From the NCBI RefSeq assembly GCF_900187185.1, contig NZ_LT906465.1:1612001-1676000 (forward strand): 64,000 bases of DNA, written 5' to 3'. The translations under genes and the position numbers were made by a program. Under the pieces are notes generated by a model. That model did not search any database, was not told the origin of the DNA, and saw only the letters and a program-made list of their open reading frames with translations. Below, in pieces: positions 26,201 to 34,154 of the stretch (position 1 is its first letter; the number at the start of each line of letters is the position of its first letter). This DNA comes from Chryseobacterium taklimakanense (GTDB lineage: Bacteria > Bacteroidota > Bacteroidia > Flavobacteriales > Weeksellaceae).

Positions 26201-27559
26201 ATGGAGCACCATAACGTAGAGCAAAAAATCCAGGAGTTTATTGCGAAAATCGAAGCGAGAAACCCTAACGAACCTGAATTCCTTCAGGCAGTGAAAGAAG
26301 TGGCAGTTACTGTAATTCCTTTCATAGCAACCAGGAAAGAGTATAATGGAATGAAACTTCTGGAAAGAATGGCCGAAGCTGAAAGAATTATTATCTTCAG
26401 AGTTCCGTGGATTGATGACAAAGGCGAAATACAGGTAAACAGAGGTTACAGAATTCAGATGAACTCTGCGATTGGCCCATACAAAGGCGGTATCCGTTTT
26501 CACCCTACCGTAAACCTTTCTGTATTGAAATTCCTAGCTTTTGAGCAGGTTTTCAAAAATTCATTGACTACTTTGCCAATGGGTGGTGGTAAAGGTGGTG
26601 CAGATTTCGATCCACAGGGAAAATCTGATATGGAAATCATGCGTTTCTGCCAGGCCTTTATGACGGAGCTTTGCAAACATATCGGTCCGGAAACTGACGT
26701 TCCCGCTGGTGACATCGGGGTAGGTGCGAAGGAAATCGGTTACCTTTTCGGACAGTACAAAAAAATCAGAAACGAATTCACGGGTGTACTTACCGGTAAA
26801 GGTTTGGCATATGGTGGATCACTGATCAGACCGGAAGCGACTGGCTACGGTGTTGTTTATTTCTGCGAGCAAATGCTTAAAACAAAAGGCGAAGAAATCA
26901 AAGGTAAAACGTTCACGGTTTCTGGTTTCGGAAACGTGGCTTGGGGAGTTGTGAAAAAAATCAACGAGCTGGGCGGTAAAGTCCTAACGATTTCCGGACC
27001 AGACGGTTATGTTTATGATGAAACTGGAATAAGCGGCGATAAAATCGACTATCTGCTTGAACTGAGAGCATCCGGCAACAACAGAGCTGAAGATTACGTG
27101 AAAAAATATCCGGAAGCTAAATTCTTCGCTGGCAAAAGGCCTTGGGAAGTGAAATGTGATGTTGCAATTCCTGCAGCAACACAGAACGAACTTCACCTTG
27201 AGGATGCTAAAACCCTTGTAGCAAACGGTGTAATTTGTGTCACTGAAGCTGCGAACATGCCATCAACTTTGGATGCCATCAGTTATTTTCTTGATCATAA
27301 GGTGCTTTTCAGCCCAGGTAAAGCTTCAAACGCCGGAGGTGTTGCAACTTCAGGACTTGAAATGACGCAGAACTCAATCCGTCTAAACTGGTCGTCAGAA
27401 GAGGTTGATGCAAGGCTGAAAGAAATCATGATCGGCATTCACAAAGCTTGCCGCGACTACGGAAAAGAAGAAAACGGATACGTGAACTACGTTAAAGGGG
27501 CAAACATTGCGGGCTTCGTAAAAGTGGCTGAAGCGATGCTGGCTCAAGGAGTTGTGTAA
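26201..27559 (+). CDS. gdhA: NADP-specific glutamate dehydrogenase
   Basis: A 452-residue enzyme that aminates 2-oxoglutarate with ammonia and NADPH. The substrate domain contains MNSAIGPYKGGIRFHPTVN and the catalytic-Lys region LPMGGGKGGADFDP; PAGDIGVGAKEIGYLFGQY follows. The Rossmann domain starts at GKTFTVSGFGNVAWG (GxGxxG-type), and EAANMPST and ASNAGGVATSGLEM are conserved. The length is that of the hexameric small GDH. It has its own consensus promoter and terminator. Confidence 0.97.
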   Translation: MEHHNVEQKIQEFIAKIEARNPNEPEFLQAVKEVAVTVIPFIATRKEYNGMKLLERMAEAERIIIFRVPWIDDKGEIQVNRGYRIQMNSAIGPYKGGIRFHPTVNLSVLKFLAFEQVFKNSLTTLPMGGGKGGADFDPQGKSDMEIMRFCQAFMTELCKHIGPETDVPAGDIGVGAKEIGYLFGQYKKIRNEFTGVLTGKGLAYGGSLIRPEATGYGVVYFCEQMLKTKGEEIKGKTFTVSGFGNVAWGVVKKINELGGKVLTISGPDGYVYDETGISGDKIDYLLELRASGNNRAEDYVKKYPEAKFFAGKRPWEVKCDVAIPAATQNELHLEDAKTLVANGVICVTEAANMPSTLDAISYFLDHKVLFSPGKASNAGGVATSGLEMTQNSIRLNWSSEEVDARLKEIMIGIHKACRDYGKEENGYVNYVKGANIAGFVKVAEAMLAQGVV

Positions 27560-27566
27560 TAAAAAT

Positions 27567-27597
27567 AAAGCCCGAAAAATATCGGGCTTTTGTTTTT
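27567..27597 (+). terminator. Rho-independent terminator of gdhA
   Basis: Arms AAAGCCCGA and TCGGGCTTT with a 6 nt loop, followed by TTTGTTTTT, starting 8 bp after the stop codon. Confidence 0.9.
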
Positions 27598-27741
27598 AAC
27601 AGAATAGCCTGTCCCGGGATAATGGGAAAAAGTAAAATGAGAGAATAAGAGCGCTGGTCTTCAGTGCTTTTATTTTTTTATGAATTAAAATTTAATGGTT
27701 TCGAAAAACTAAATCTCATCTCTAATACTAAGCTGGTCATC

Positions 27742-27762
27742 GGCGCTCGCTTCGCTCGCGCC
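27742..27762. repeat. GC-rich REP-like palindrome
   Basis: An imperfect palindrome with GGCGC/GCGCC ends and a GCTCGCTTCGCTCGC core stands out in AT-rich noncoding DNA between gdhA and the convergent hypothetical gene. A partial echo (TTCGCTCGCCGG) lies between yifB and the DUF3078 gene at about 22820-22831. Confidence 0.45.
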
Positions 27763-27763
27763 A

Positions 27764-27787
27764 CAAAAAAACTCCGGAAATCCGGAG
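27764..27787 (-). terminator. terminator of the Ala/Lys-rich protein gene
   Basis: On the minus strand CTCCGGA-TT-TCCGGAG is followed by seven T (27770-27764). It lies about 25 bp after the stop of the 27813-28277 gene. Confidence 0.8.
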
Positions 27788-27812
27788 CTCTTTCATTTCT
27801 GTTTATTGTAAT

Positions 27813-28277
27813 TTAATCTACTTTAGCTTTACTCTTTACTTTTGCTTTTTTCTTTGGGGCAGTTTTCTCCGCGGGTTGAGTTTCAGGTTGTGCCTCGCCT
27901 TTCACTTCCGTCTGAGTGGTGATTGCTGCATTTGGATTTGCGTTTTCGTGAGCATTTACATTAGCATTGGCGTCCGCTTTTAAATTAACATCGGTTTTGG
28001 CAGCGTTTTGAGGAGCCGCATTTTTAACGCCCTGACCGTTTGTGGTAAGAACAGACTGTGCTGTTTGTGAAGCGGGAGCTGCCGCTTTCTCAGCATTCTC
28101 CTGCGTTCCTTTAAGGATTTGGCTCACTGTACTTTCAGTTTTTTCGCTAGTTTTTTCAAGGGCTTTCCCAGCGGTTGCGGGTTTCACATCTGTTTTAGCA
28201 TCAGCTTTTACAATTTGAGCGTTGGCAAACATAAATCCGGCTGTAGAGAAGACAGCGCATAACAATAATTTTTTCAT
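27813..28277 (-). CDS. secreted low-complexity Ala/Lys-rich protein
   Basis: A 154-residue protein of unknown function. A signal peptide (MKKLLLCAVFSTAGFMFANAQ) is followed by a chain almost free of aromatic residues and rich in Ala, Lys, Thr, Asn and Gln. Short imperfect repeats are seen (KADAKTDVKPATAGKAL; LKADANANVNAHENANPNA), and the tail is basic (KKKAKVKSKAKVD). It is probably intrinsically disordered in the periplasm. It has its own terminator and no cotranscribed neighbour. Confidence 0.75.
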   Translation of the reverse strand: MKKLLLCAVFSTAGFMFANAQIVKADAKTDVKPATAGKALEKTSEKTESTVSQILKGTQENAEKAAAPASQTAQSVLTTNGQGVKNAAPQNAAKTDVNLKADANANVNAHENANPNAAITTQTEVKGEAQPETQPAEKTAPKKKAKVKSKAKVD

Positions 28278-28389
28278 AATCTTAAATTTATTTTTTTGTT
28301 AGGTGATATGAAAACGCTGTTTTGGTTGCGCGAATTATTTCGAAACACGAACTTTATGATTGTTTAATACTTATTAGGATATTCTAACT

Positions 28390-28878
28390 TTATTTTTTCA
28401 GGTTTTCTGTTAGTCTTTCCAAAAAAATATGTGCGGCCGGGCAAATCACCGTATTTTTCAAAGTGAGGTGGTTGATCTGATAAATTTTCTTGCGGTCAGT
28501 ATGCGGAAATTCGCGGCAGGCTTTAGGGCGCACCTCGTAGATGGAGCAGGTGTTGTCACCGTTAAGAAAACTGCACGGAAGATTCTGCAGCACCTTGTCG
28601 TTATCCTCATCGGTTCTTAGATATTTCAATTCGAAGTCAGCAGGTTTCATCCGCAAATGTTTGGCTATTCGATCAATGTCTTTTTCTGTGAAAAGCGGGC
28701 CGGTGGTTTTGCAGCAGTTGGCACATTTCAGGCAGTTGATTTCCTCAAAAACTTCTTCGTGAGTTTCCTGCACTACATAATCCAGATTTTTAGGCGGTTT
28801 CTTTTTAATTCCGTCTAAAAATTTTTTGTGGTCCTTATGCTTTTGTACAGCCTGGTTTTTGTAGAAATCGAGATTCAA
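28390..28878 (-). CDS. YkgJ-family cysteine cluster protein
   Basis: A 162-residue cytoplasmic protein with the metal-binding Cys cluster of the family: CLKCANCCKTTGPLF (about residues 54-68), then CSFLNGDNTCSIYEVRPKACREFPHTD (about 101-127) and VICPAA. The cluster probably binds zinc or iron. A related role in 16S rRNA or flagellin chemistry has been suggested for some members, but nothing here decides it. Confidence 0.88.
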   Translation of the reverse strand: MNLDFYKNQAVQKHKDHKKFLDGIKKKPPKNLDYVVQETHEEVFEEINCLKCANCCKTTGPLFTEKDIDRIAKHLRMKPADFELKYLRTDEDNDKVLQNLPCSFLNGDNTCSIYEVRPKACREFPHTDRKKIYQINHLTLKNTVICPAAHIFLERLTENLKK

Positions 28879-29381
28879 GGTTTTGAATAAAATTAATGGT
28901 GCAAAATTATGTTTTAAATGGAAATTTTCCTCCTATGCAAGATTTATTTTGCGGTACGGGAAATGCTGTTCGTTTATCCGGACTTAAGATGCAGACATCC
29001 TGGTAAAAAAGTTCCGATTCATTCCATTAAAAAAAATTCATGAAAAAAAAGTAGAGGCTAATGAACAAAATGACCAAGGCTGCAAATTTTTACAAAAAAT
29101 TGGATCCAGAAACAGTAAGCCGGTCAGCGGTTGATGCCACGGGAAAACCCTATCCTGTTTTGCATATGGGGCTCGCAAAATAATTTACTGCGATTTTTTA
29201 GAATAATATTATAGGAAGTTTCTGTTTCCTGAATATAAAACTCCATTCCATATTTTATCTCACAAAATTTTCGTAAATTAGTTTATTGCAAAAATGCCCG
29301 GCAGCCCATTCAAAACCTGTTTTCACAGAAAGCTTGCAGGCAGAGGCAATATTTTTTACCAAACCCTAAAAATTTTTAACG
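28879..29381. other. intergenic region with little recognisable content
   Basis: A 503 bp stretch between the ykgJ-like gene and the 29382 gene. It holds one small reading frame (29061-29183, listed separately) and AT-rich sequence. I see no tRNA, hairpin terminator or consensus promoter. It must contain the promoters of both flanking transcription units. Confidence 0.6.
29061..29183 (+). CDS. possible 40-residue small protein
   Basis: ATG to TAA encoding 40 residues, MNKMTKAANFYKKLDPE at the start and AVDATGKPYPVLHMGLAK at the end. The composition is balanced and not typical of random AT-rich DNA, but no family is recognised, no clear promoter is seen, and it could be the end of a decayed gene. 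Confidence 0.3.
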   Translation: MNKMTKAANFYKKLDPETVSRSAVDATGKPYPVLHMGLAK

Positions 29382-29825
29382 ATGAACAGAGAGGAAATCC
29401 TTGGAAAAATTATCGAGGAACAGCAGAGAGTCATAGACAATTTACTGCAGTCCGTAGAGCGCTACAAGACAGCATCAGACCTGGATGAAGACGATACTTC
29501 TGACCCGGACGACCTGGCGCGCCAAACCGAGGCGAAAGATATGCAGCTGCGCTTCGAGAAAATGCTCGCCAAAGAGAAAAAGGATATGGCATTCGTACAG
29601 GCTGAGCGAAATAAAAACTATACCCAAGCGGAACTCGGTGCGCTGGTAGAGACCGACAAGAATTATTTTTTCATGGCGGTACCGCTGCCAAAATTCACGG
29701 TAAACGGTAAAGAAATTTTCTGCATATCGCCGGACGCCCCAATTTTTCAGAAACTGAAAAATAAGAAAGTGGGAGACACGGTAGAAATGGGAACAAACAC
29801 ATTCGAAATAAAATCCATTTCGTAA
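29382..29825 (+). CDS. GreA/GreB-like C-terminal domain protein
   Basis: A 147-residue soluble protein. The first 90 residues are a charged helical hairpin (EEILGKIIEEQQRVIDNLLQ, DLARQTEAKDMQLRFEKMLAKEKK). The C-terminal part (ALVETDKNYFFMAVPLPKFTVNGKEIFCISPDAPIFQKLKNKKVGDTVEMGTNTFEIKSI) has the beta-rich look of the GreA/B FKBP-like domain, including SPDAPIFQKL and KKVGDTV. This suggests RNA polymerase secondary-channel binding, by resemblance only. The crp-like gene overlaps its stop by 1 nt. Confidence 0.75.
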   Translation: MNREEILGKIIEEQQRVIDNLLQSVERYKTASDLDEDDTSDPDDLARQTEAKDMQLRFEKMLAKEKKDMAFVQAERNKNYTQAELGALVETDKNYFFMAVPLPKFTVNGKEIFCISPDAPIFQKLKNKKVGDTVEMGTNTFEIKSIS

Positions 29826-30433
29826 TGGAAAATCAGCTTTCGGTGTCGCCTCAACTTTTAGCGCAGCTTTACGAATTCAGCACAGTAAAAAATTACAGTT
29901 CGGGCGAGCTGATCCTGGACGAAAATGCCAGTATCCGCTCCATCCCGATCGTAACGAAAGGCAGCATTAAAGTAATGAGAACCGAAGAAGACGGCCGGGA
30001 AATCCTGCTGTATTACATCAAAGCCGGAGAAAGCTGCGTGATGTCGTTTCTTGGCGGGCTCCACGGTGAAACCAGCAAAGTAAAGGCAGAAGTAGAAGAA
30101 GACGCGGAGATTCTCTTTTTACCAACGGACAAAGTTACATCCCTTATAAAAACAAATCCCGAGTGGCTGGATTATATTTTCAAAATGTACCACAAACGAT
30201 TTGAGGAACTCCTTGATATGATCAACGAGTTGACTTTCAGGAAGGTTGATGACCGGCTTATAAATCTCTTGCATAAGAAATCAGAGCTTACCGGCTCGAA
30301 AATCATCACTGCAACACATGAACAGCTCGCCAATGAACTGGGAACCGCGCGTGTTGTGGTTTCACGAATTCTAAAAACTTTTGAGGAAGATCATAAACTG
30401 CAACTCGGCCGCAACCGCATTGAGCTTCTGTAA
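29825..30433 (+). CDS. Crp/Fnr family transcriptional regulator
   Basis: A 202-residue regulator with an N-terminal cyclic-nucleotide-like beta roll (SGELILDENASIRSIPIVTKGSIKVMRTEEDGREILLYYIKAGESCVMSFLGGLHGE) and a C-terminal helix-turn-helix (THEQLANELGTARVVVSRILKTFEEDH). No Fnr-type N-terminal Cys cluster is present; the single Cys in AGESCVMSF, near the effector pocket, could be redox- or sulfide-responsive. It precedes the sulfur genes and is the obvious candidate to control them. Confidence 0.92.
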   Translation: MENQLSVSPQLLAQLYEFSTVKNYSSGELILDENASIRSIPIVTKGSIKVMRTEEDGREILLYYIKAGESCVMSFLGGLHGETSKVKAEVEEDAEILFLPTDKVTSLIKTNPEWLDYIFKMYHKRFEELLDMINELTFRKVDDRLINLLHKKSELTGSKIITATHEQLANELGTARVVVSRILKTFEEDHKLQLGRNRIELL

Positions 30434-30465
30434 CCAAAGTTTCAAAAATACTTATCTTTAGCCTT

Positions 30466-30473
30466 TACATTTG
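30466..30473 (+). promoter_or_regulatory. -7 element upstream of the TauE-like gene
   Basis: TACATTTG fits TAnnTTTG and lies 16 bp before the ATG at 30490. The expected -33 position reads TTTC-like rather than TTTG, so activation may be needed. Confidence 0.5.
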
Positions 30474-30489
30474 CAGAAAATTTTTTTCG

Positions 30490-31281
30490 ATGCACATTTT
30501 AGGTTATTTTTTTGCGCTTATCATTGGCCTGGTCATGGGACTTATCGGCGGCGGAGGCAGTATTTTAAGCGTTCCCGTTTTCGCCTATCTCTTTAATATT
30601 GACGCTATTACAGCGACTGCTTTTTCACTTTTCGTGGTTGGCGCTACCAGTTCGGTAGGATCCGTAAGTTTCATCAGGCAAGGTTATGTAAATTTTACTA
30701 CGGCGTTCCGTTTCGGGATACCTTCTGTTTTGGGAATTCTGTTTTCCAGGAGGTTGGTTTTGCCGCATTTACCGGAGTACATTATTCACCGCTGGGGCAT
30801 AACTTTAACTAAAGATATGTTTATTCTGATACTTTTTGCGGTGCTGATGCTCCTTTCTGCCATAAAAATGATTCAGAGAAAAGAAAGAGTTCGTAAACCG
30901 CGAGAAAGTGAGACCAATTATACGCTCCTTGTTTCTCAAGGGCTTCTTGTAGGGATTGTGACCGGATTTATTGGTGCGGGTGGCGGCTTTCTGATTGTTC
31001 CGGCCTTGGTGATGTTACTTGGCGTTTCTATGAAAGAAGCGGTAGCCACATCGCTTTTCATCATTTCAATCAATTCGTTTATTGGATTTGCATCATCACT
31101 CGACAAAATCCCTGTTGACTGGGCTTTTCTCCTTTCATTTACTTCACTTTCAATCATAGGAATCTTGATCGGCGTAGCCCTTTCTAAAAGGATTGAGCCG
31201 CGCAAGCTTAAACCAATATTTGGTTGGTTTGTCCTGGTGATGGGTATCTGGATTATCGTCACCGAACTATTATTAAAATAA
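30490..31281 (+). CDS. TauE/SafE family sulfite/sulfur-compound transporter
   Basis: A 263-residue inner-membrane protein with about eight helices in two halves. Each half opens with a Gly-rich motif: LVMGLIGGGGSILSVPVFAYLF and LVGIVTGFIGAGGGFLIVPALVMLLG. Members export or import sulfite, sulfoacetate or other organosulfur anions. Its place between a Crp/Fnr regulator and sulfur-transfer genes points to sulfite or thiosulfate. Confidence 0.9.
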   Translation: MHILGYFFALIIGLVMGLIGGGGSILSVPVFAYLFNIDAITATAFSLFVVGATSSVGSVSFIRQGYVNFTTAFRFGIPSVLGILFSRRLVLPHLPEYIIHRWGITLTKDMFILILFAVLMLLSAIKMIQRKERVRKPRESETNYTLLVSQGLLVGIVTGFIGAGGGFLIVPALVMLLGVSMKEAVATSLFIISINSFIGFASSLDKIPVDWAFLLSFTSLSIIGILIGVALSKRIEPRKLKPIFGWFVLVMGIWIIVTELLLK

Positions 31282-31395
31282 AAAAATCATATTGAATAGT
31301 ATTTGAACTGGATGCAGAATCAAATCAACAATAAATGAAGGCCAAATGATGGCATAAAAAGAAGAAACAGCAAAATAGTTTATATCTATCAACAA

Positions 31396-31411
31396 TGTAA
31401 TCTTTGTTACA
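31396..31411. promoter_or_regulatory. candidate Crp/Fnr-type operator
   Basis: TGTAA and TTACA are separated by 6 bp in TGTAATCTTTGTTACA. This dyad resembles Crp/Fnr-family sites. It lies about 40 bp upstream of where transcription would start if the near-consensus GAAATTTG (31433-31440) is the -7 element, the usual place for a class II activator. Confidence 0.5.
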
Positions 31412-31466
31412 GTTTATCTAAAAACATAGTCCGAAATTTGCATTTAACAATACCAAAAGAAATAAT

Positions 31467-32873
31467 ATGAAAGTAGAACAAATATATACAGGATGTCTGG
31501 CACAGGGCGCCTATTACATCGTGTCCGGAAACGAAGCGGCGATTATTGATCCGTTGCGTGAGGTTCAGCCATATCTGGACAGGCTTGAGAAAGACAACGT
31601 GACTTTAAAATATATTTTCGAGACACATTTCCACGCAGATTTTGTGTCGGGACATATTGATTTGAGCAAAAAAACAGGCGCTCCCATTGTTTACGGGCCT
31701 ACTGCCGAGCCTTCGTTTGACGCACTGGTTGCTGAGGACAATCAGATTTTTGAAATCGGTAACGCAAAAATAAAAGTTCTTCACACACCGGGCCACACGA
31801 TGGAAAGCTCAACCTATCTTTTGATCGACGAAGAAGGTAAAGAAACTGCTATTTTCTCTGGAGACACTCTGTTTTTAGGTGACGTTGGAAGGCCCGATTT
31901 GGCACAGAAAGCTGCCAACCTTACTCAGGAAGAACTGGCCGGTTTGCTTTATGACAGCCTTACGGACAAAATTTTGCCTCTTTCCGATGATATCACCGTC
32001 TATCCGGCACACGGAGCAGGTTCTGCCTGTGGGAAAAATATGCAGAAAGAAACCGTGGATACACTTGGAAATCAAAAGAAAACGAATTACGCTCTCAACC
32101 AGCAGAACAGAGAAGCATTTATTGAAGCGGTTTTAGACGGTCTTTCCGCGCCACCTAAATATTTCGGTATGAATGTCGCCATGAATAAAGGCGGCTACGA
32201 AAGTTTCGAAAATGTGATGAATAAAGGATTAAATCCACTTTCACCAAACGATTTCGAGACTGCAGCGGAAGAAACCGGCGCATTGATTTTAGATACAAGG
32301 CCAGCGGCAGATTTTCATAAAGGTTTTGTGCCGAATGCTGTAAACATTGGCTTAAAAGGTGATTTTGCACCTTGGGTTGGCGCCATGATCGTAGATGTGA
32401 AACAACCTTTATTGCTCGTAACGGAACCCGGAACTGAGCAAGAAGCGATTACAAGGCTTTCAAGGGTTGGTTTTGACAATGTGATTGGATATCTGGACGG
32501 AAGTTTCGAAAGCTGGAAAATGTCTGGTAAAGAAGTTGACGAAATAAAGAGAATTTCACCTGAAGAATTCGCTGACCAGTTCAATACGGATTCTAAAGTT
32601 ATTGATGTAAGAAAACCAACAGAATATGCTGCTGAGCACGTAAATGACGCTTACAGCAAACCATTGGATGCAATCTCGGAATGGGCCGGAACTGTAGATG
32701 AAAAGGAACATTTCTTCCTGCACTGCGCCGGAGGTTACAGAAGTATGATTGCAGCGAGTATCTTAAACTCAAGAGGAATCAGAAATTTCACTGAAGTGGA
32801 AGGGGGGTTCAACGGTATTAAAAAGACCGGAAAAGTTCCAACAACAGATTTTATTTGTCAAAGCAAACTTTAA
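31467..32873 (+). CDS. MBL-fold hydrolase fused to two rhodanese domains (persulfide dioxygenase-like)
   Basis: A 468-residue cytoplasmic protein. The metallo-beta-lactamase domain (about 1-230) has metal ligands in ETHFHADFVSGH, HTPGHTMES, SGDTLFLGDVGRPD and YPAHGAGS, the persulfide dioxygenase/ETHE1 pattern. Two rhodanese domains follow. The first (about 265-355) lacks the catalytic Cys (LLLVTEPGTEQE). The second (about 370-460) has it in FFLHCAGGYRSM. It probably oxidises persulfides and transfers sulfane sulfur. A candidate operator sits upstream. Confidence 0.92.
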   Translation: MKVEQIYTGCLAQGAYYIVSGNEAAIIDPLREVQPYLDRLEKDNVTLKYIFETHFHADFVSGHIDLSKKTGAPIVYGPTAEPSFDALVAEDNQIFEIGNAKIKVLHTPGHTMESSTYLLIDEEGKETAIFSGDTLFLGDVGRPDLAQKAANLTQEELAGLLYDSLTDKILPLSDDITVYPAHGAGSACGKNMQKETVDTLGNQKKTNYALNQQNREAFIEAVLDGLSAPPKYFGMNVAMNKGGYESFENVMNKGLNPLSPNDFETAAEETGALILDTRPAADFHKGFVPNAVNIGLKGDFAPWVGAMIVDVKQPLLLVTEPGTEQEAITRLSRVGFDNVIGYLDGSFESWKMSGKEVDEIKRISPEEFADQFNTDSKVIDVRKPTEYAAEHVNDAYSKPLDAISEWAGTVDEKEHFFLHCAGGYRSMIAASILNSRGIRNFTEVEGGFNGIKKTGKVPTTDFICQSKL

Positions 32874-32986
32874 AATAAGCACCCAACTTCTGCAGCCCCG
32901 GAAGAAATTCCAGCAAAGCATTCAAAATAACGAAGGGTGACGGGATAAACTATCGCAAAACCCAAAACTTTGAAAACGTTTACATT

Positions 32987-33289
32987 ATGCCAAAAAATTT
33001 TTTGAATCACCTGGTTTTCAGTAAAGAAAAACCTTCGACCTATGTCATCAAAAAGACTGATAAAATCCAGCAGATTGCAGTTGGACTGGGCGAGGAAACT
33101 CTACTTAAAAAACATATTACACCGGTGCCGACAAATCTCGTTATGGTGAAGGGCTCCATATTTTTTAAAATCAATGGTGAGGAAAATCTTTTTTCGGAAG
33201 GAGATACTTATGATATCCCTGTGGATACAGAACACGAGGTAATCGGCAAAGGAAAGGAGAATGTGTTTATTTTAACCAAAGAAATGTAA
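32987..33289 (+). CDS. small cupin-domain protein
   Basis: A 100-residue single beta-barrel protein. HITPVPTNLVMVKGSIFFKINGEENLFSEGDTYDIPVDTEHEVIGKGKENVFIL fits the cupin core, but only one His of the usual metal triad in motif 1 (KKHITP) is evident, with a second in motif 2 (TEHEV). The function is unknown; the context suggests handling of a sulfur species or sensing. Confidence 0.78.
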   Translation: MPKNFLNHLVFSKEKPSTYVIKKTDKIQQIAVGLGEETLLKKHITPVPTNLVMVKGSIFFKINGEENLFSEGDTYDIPVDTEHEVIGKGKENVFILTKEM

Positions 33290-33415
33290 AACTCAGTCAG
33301 GTTTTCGATTCCGGACACGATGTTGGTTTAAGAAATAAAAGGCATTACCAGGATTTTGTGGGGATGCAATGAACGGATCCGGCGTCCGACAACGACATTT
33401 TAATCACCTTGAAAA

Positions 33416-33628
33416 ATGAAAGAATTTATCACGCAATACAAATTAAGCATCGCTGGCGTTATGATCGGTGCAATCCTTGGTTACGCTTATTATTATTTTA
33501 TCGGTTGCACCACGGGTTCATGCGCCATTACCTCAAAGCCAGTCAACTCCACGGTTTACGGTTCTGTGATGGCCTACCTGCTTTTCTCCGTTTTTGAAAA
33601 ATCTAAAAAGCCACAAGATAATGCTTAG
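33416..33628 (+). CDS. DUF6132 small membrane protein
   Basis: A 70-residue protein with two membrane helices (IAGVMIGAILGYAYYYFIG and STVYGSVMAYLLFSVFE) joined by CTTGSCAITSKP. The two Cys in the loop resemble the Cys-Gly motifs of YeeE/YedE subunits and may carry sulfur. Its last 8 nt overlap the rhodanese gene. Confidence 0.8.
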   Translation: MKEFITQYKLSIAGVMIGAILGYAYYYFIGCTTGSCAITSKPVNSTVYGSVMAYLLFSVFEKSKKPQDNA

Positions 33629-33926
33629 TATCCTTAAGAAAATATTCGGAAGAAAATCTGTTGATTATAAAGAATTGATTGCCAGGGGCGCACAGATCGT
33701 GGATGTACGCACAAAAGCTGAATTTGCCGGCGGACATATCAAAAAATCAAAGAATATTCCCCTTCAGGAGCTGAAAAGCCAAATCAACACGCTTGATAAA
33801 ACTAAACCAGTGGTCACTTGCTGCGCCAGCGGAATACGGAGTGCTTCTGCAAAAGAAATTCTGCAAAACAACGGCTTCGAGGTTTATAACGGTGGCGGCT
33901 GGGCTTCACTTCAGAATAAAGTTTAA
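33621..33926 (+). CDS. single-domain rhodanese-like sulfurtransferase
   Basis: A 101-residue protein: IVDVRTKAEFAGGHIKKSKNIPL and the active-site loop VVTCCASGIRSASA, where the second or first Cys of TCCASG carries the persulfide. The loop of six residues after Cys is the usual rhodanese form. The ATG at 33621 overlaps the DUF6132 stop; a longer frame from 33594 would run back into that gene. Confidence 0.92.
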   Translation: MLSILKKIFGRKSVDYKELIARGAQIVDVRTKAEFAGGHIKKSKNIPLQELKSQINTLDKTKPVVTCCASGIRSASAKEILQNNGFEVYNGGGWASLQNKV

Positions 33927-33928
33927 TG

Positions 33929-34114
33929 ATGGAGAATATTCTTAAATAGTGGGATATCAGAAGGTCTTTTTATCTTTTAGGAGGAATTTTCTTCATCGTT
34001 ACGGCGATTAAAGATCAGATCTGGTGGGTCGCTATTTTCGGTATTTATTTCATATCAATGGCGGTTTTTCGTTTTGGTTGTGCGGCCGGAAACTGTGAAC
34101 TTCCTTTAACCTAA
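33929..34114 (+). pseudogene. DUF2892/YgaP-type membrane protein gene interrupted by an amber codon
   Basis: The frame ATG GAG AAT ATT CTT AAA is followed by TAG (33947-33949) and then runs open for 54 codons to TAA at 34112-34114. The downstream product has two membrane helices (FYLLGGIFFIVTAIKDQ, WWVAIFGIYFISMAVFRFG) and ends FGCAAGNCELPLT, like small DUF2892 proteins found with rhodaneses. There is no ATG, GTG or TTG soon after the TAG. One base change would restore a 61-residue protein. Confidence 0.75.
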
Positions 34115-34154
34115 AAAGAAGAAAAACCATAAGATAATTTTAAGTAAAAATATT

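Noticed and set aside
29294-29488. 64-residue frame overlapping the start of the GreA-like gene
   Set aside because: It overlaps a better-supported gene in another frame, and its composition (Arg, Gly, His) is not convincing.
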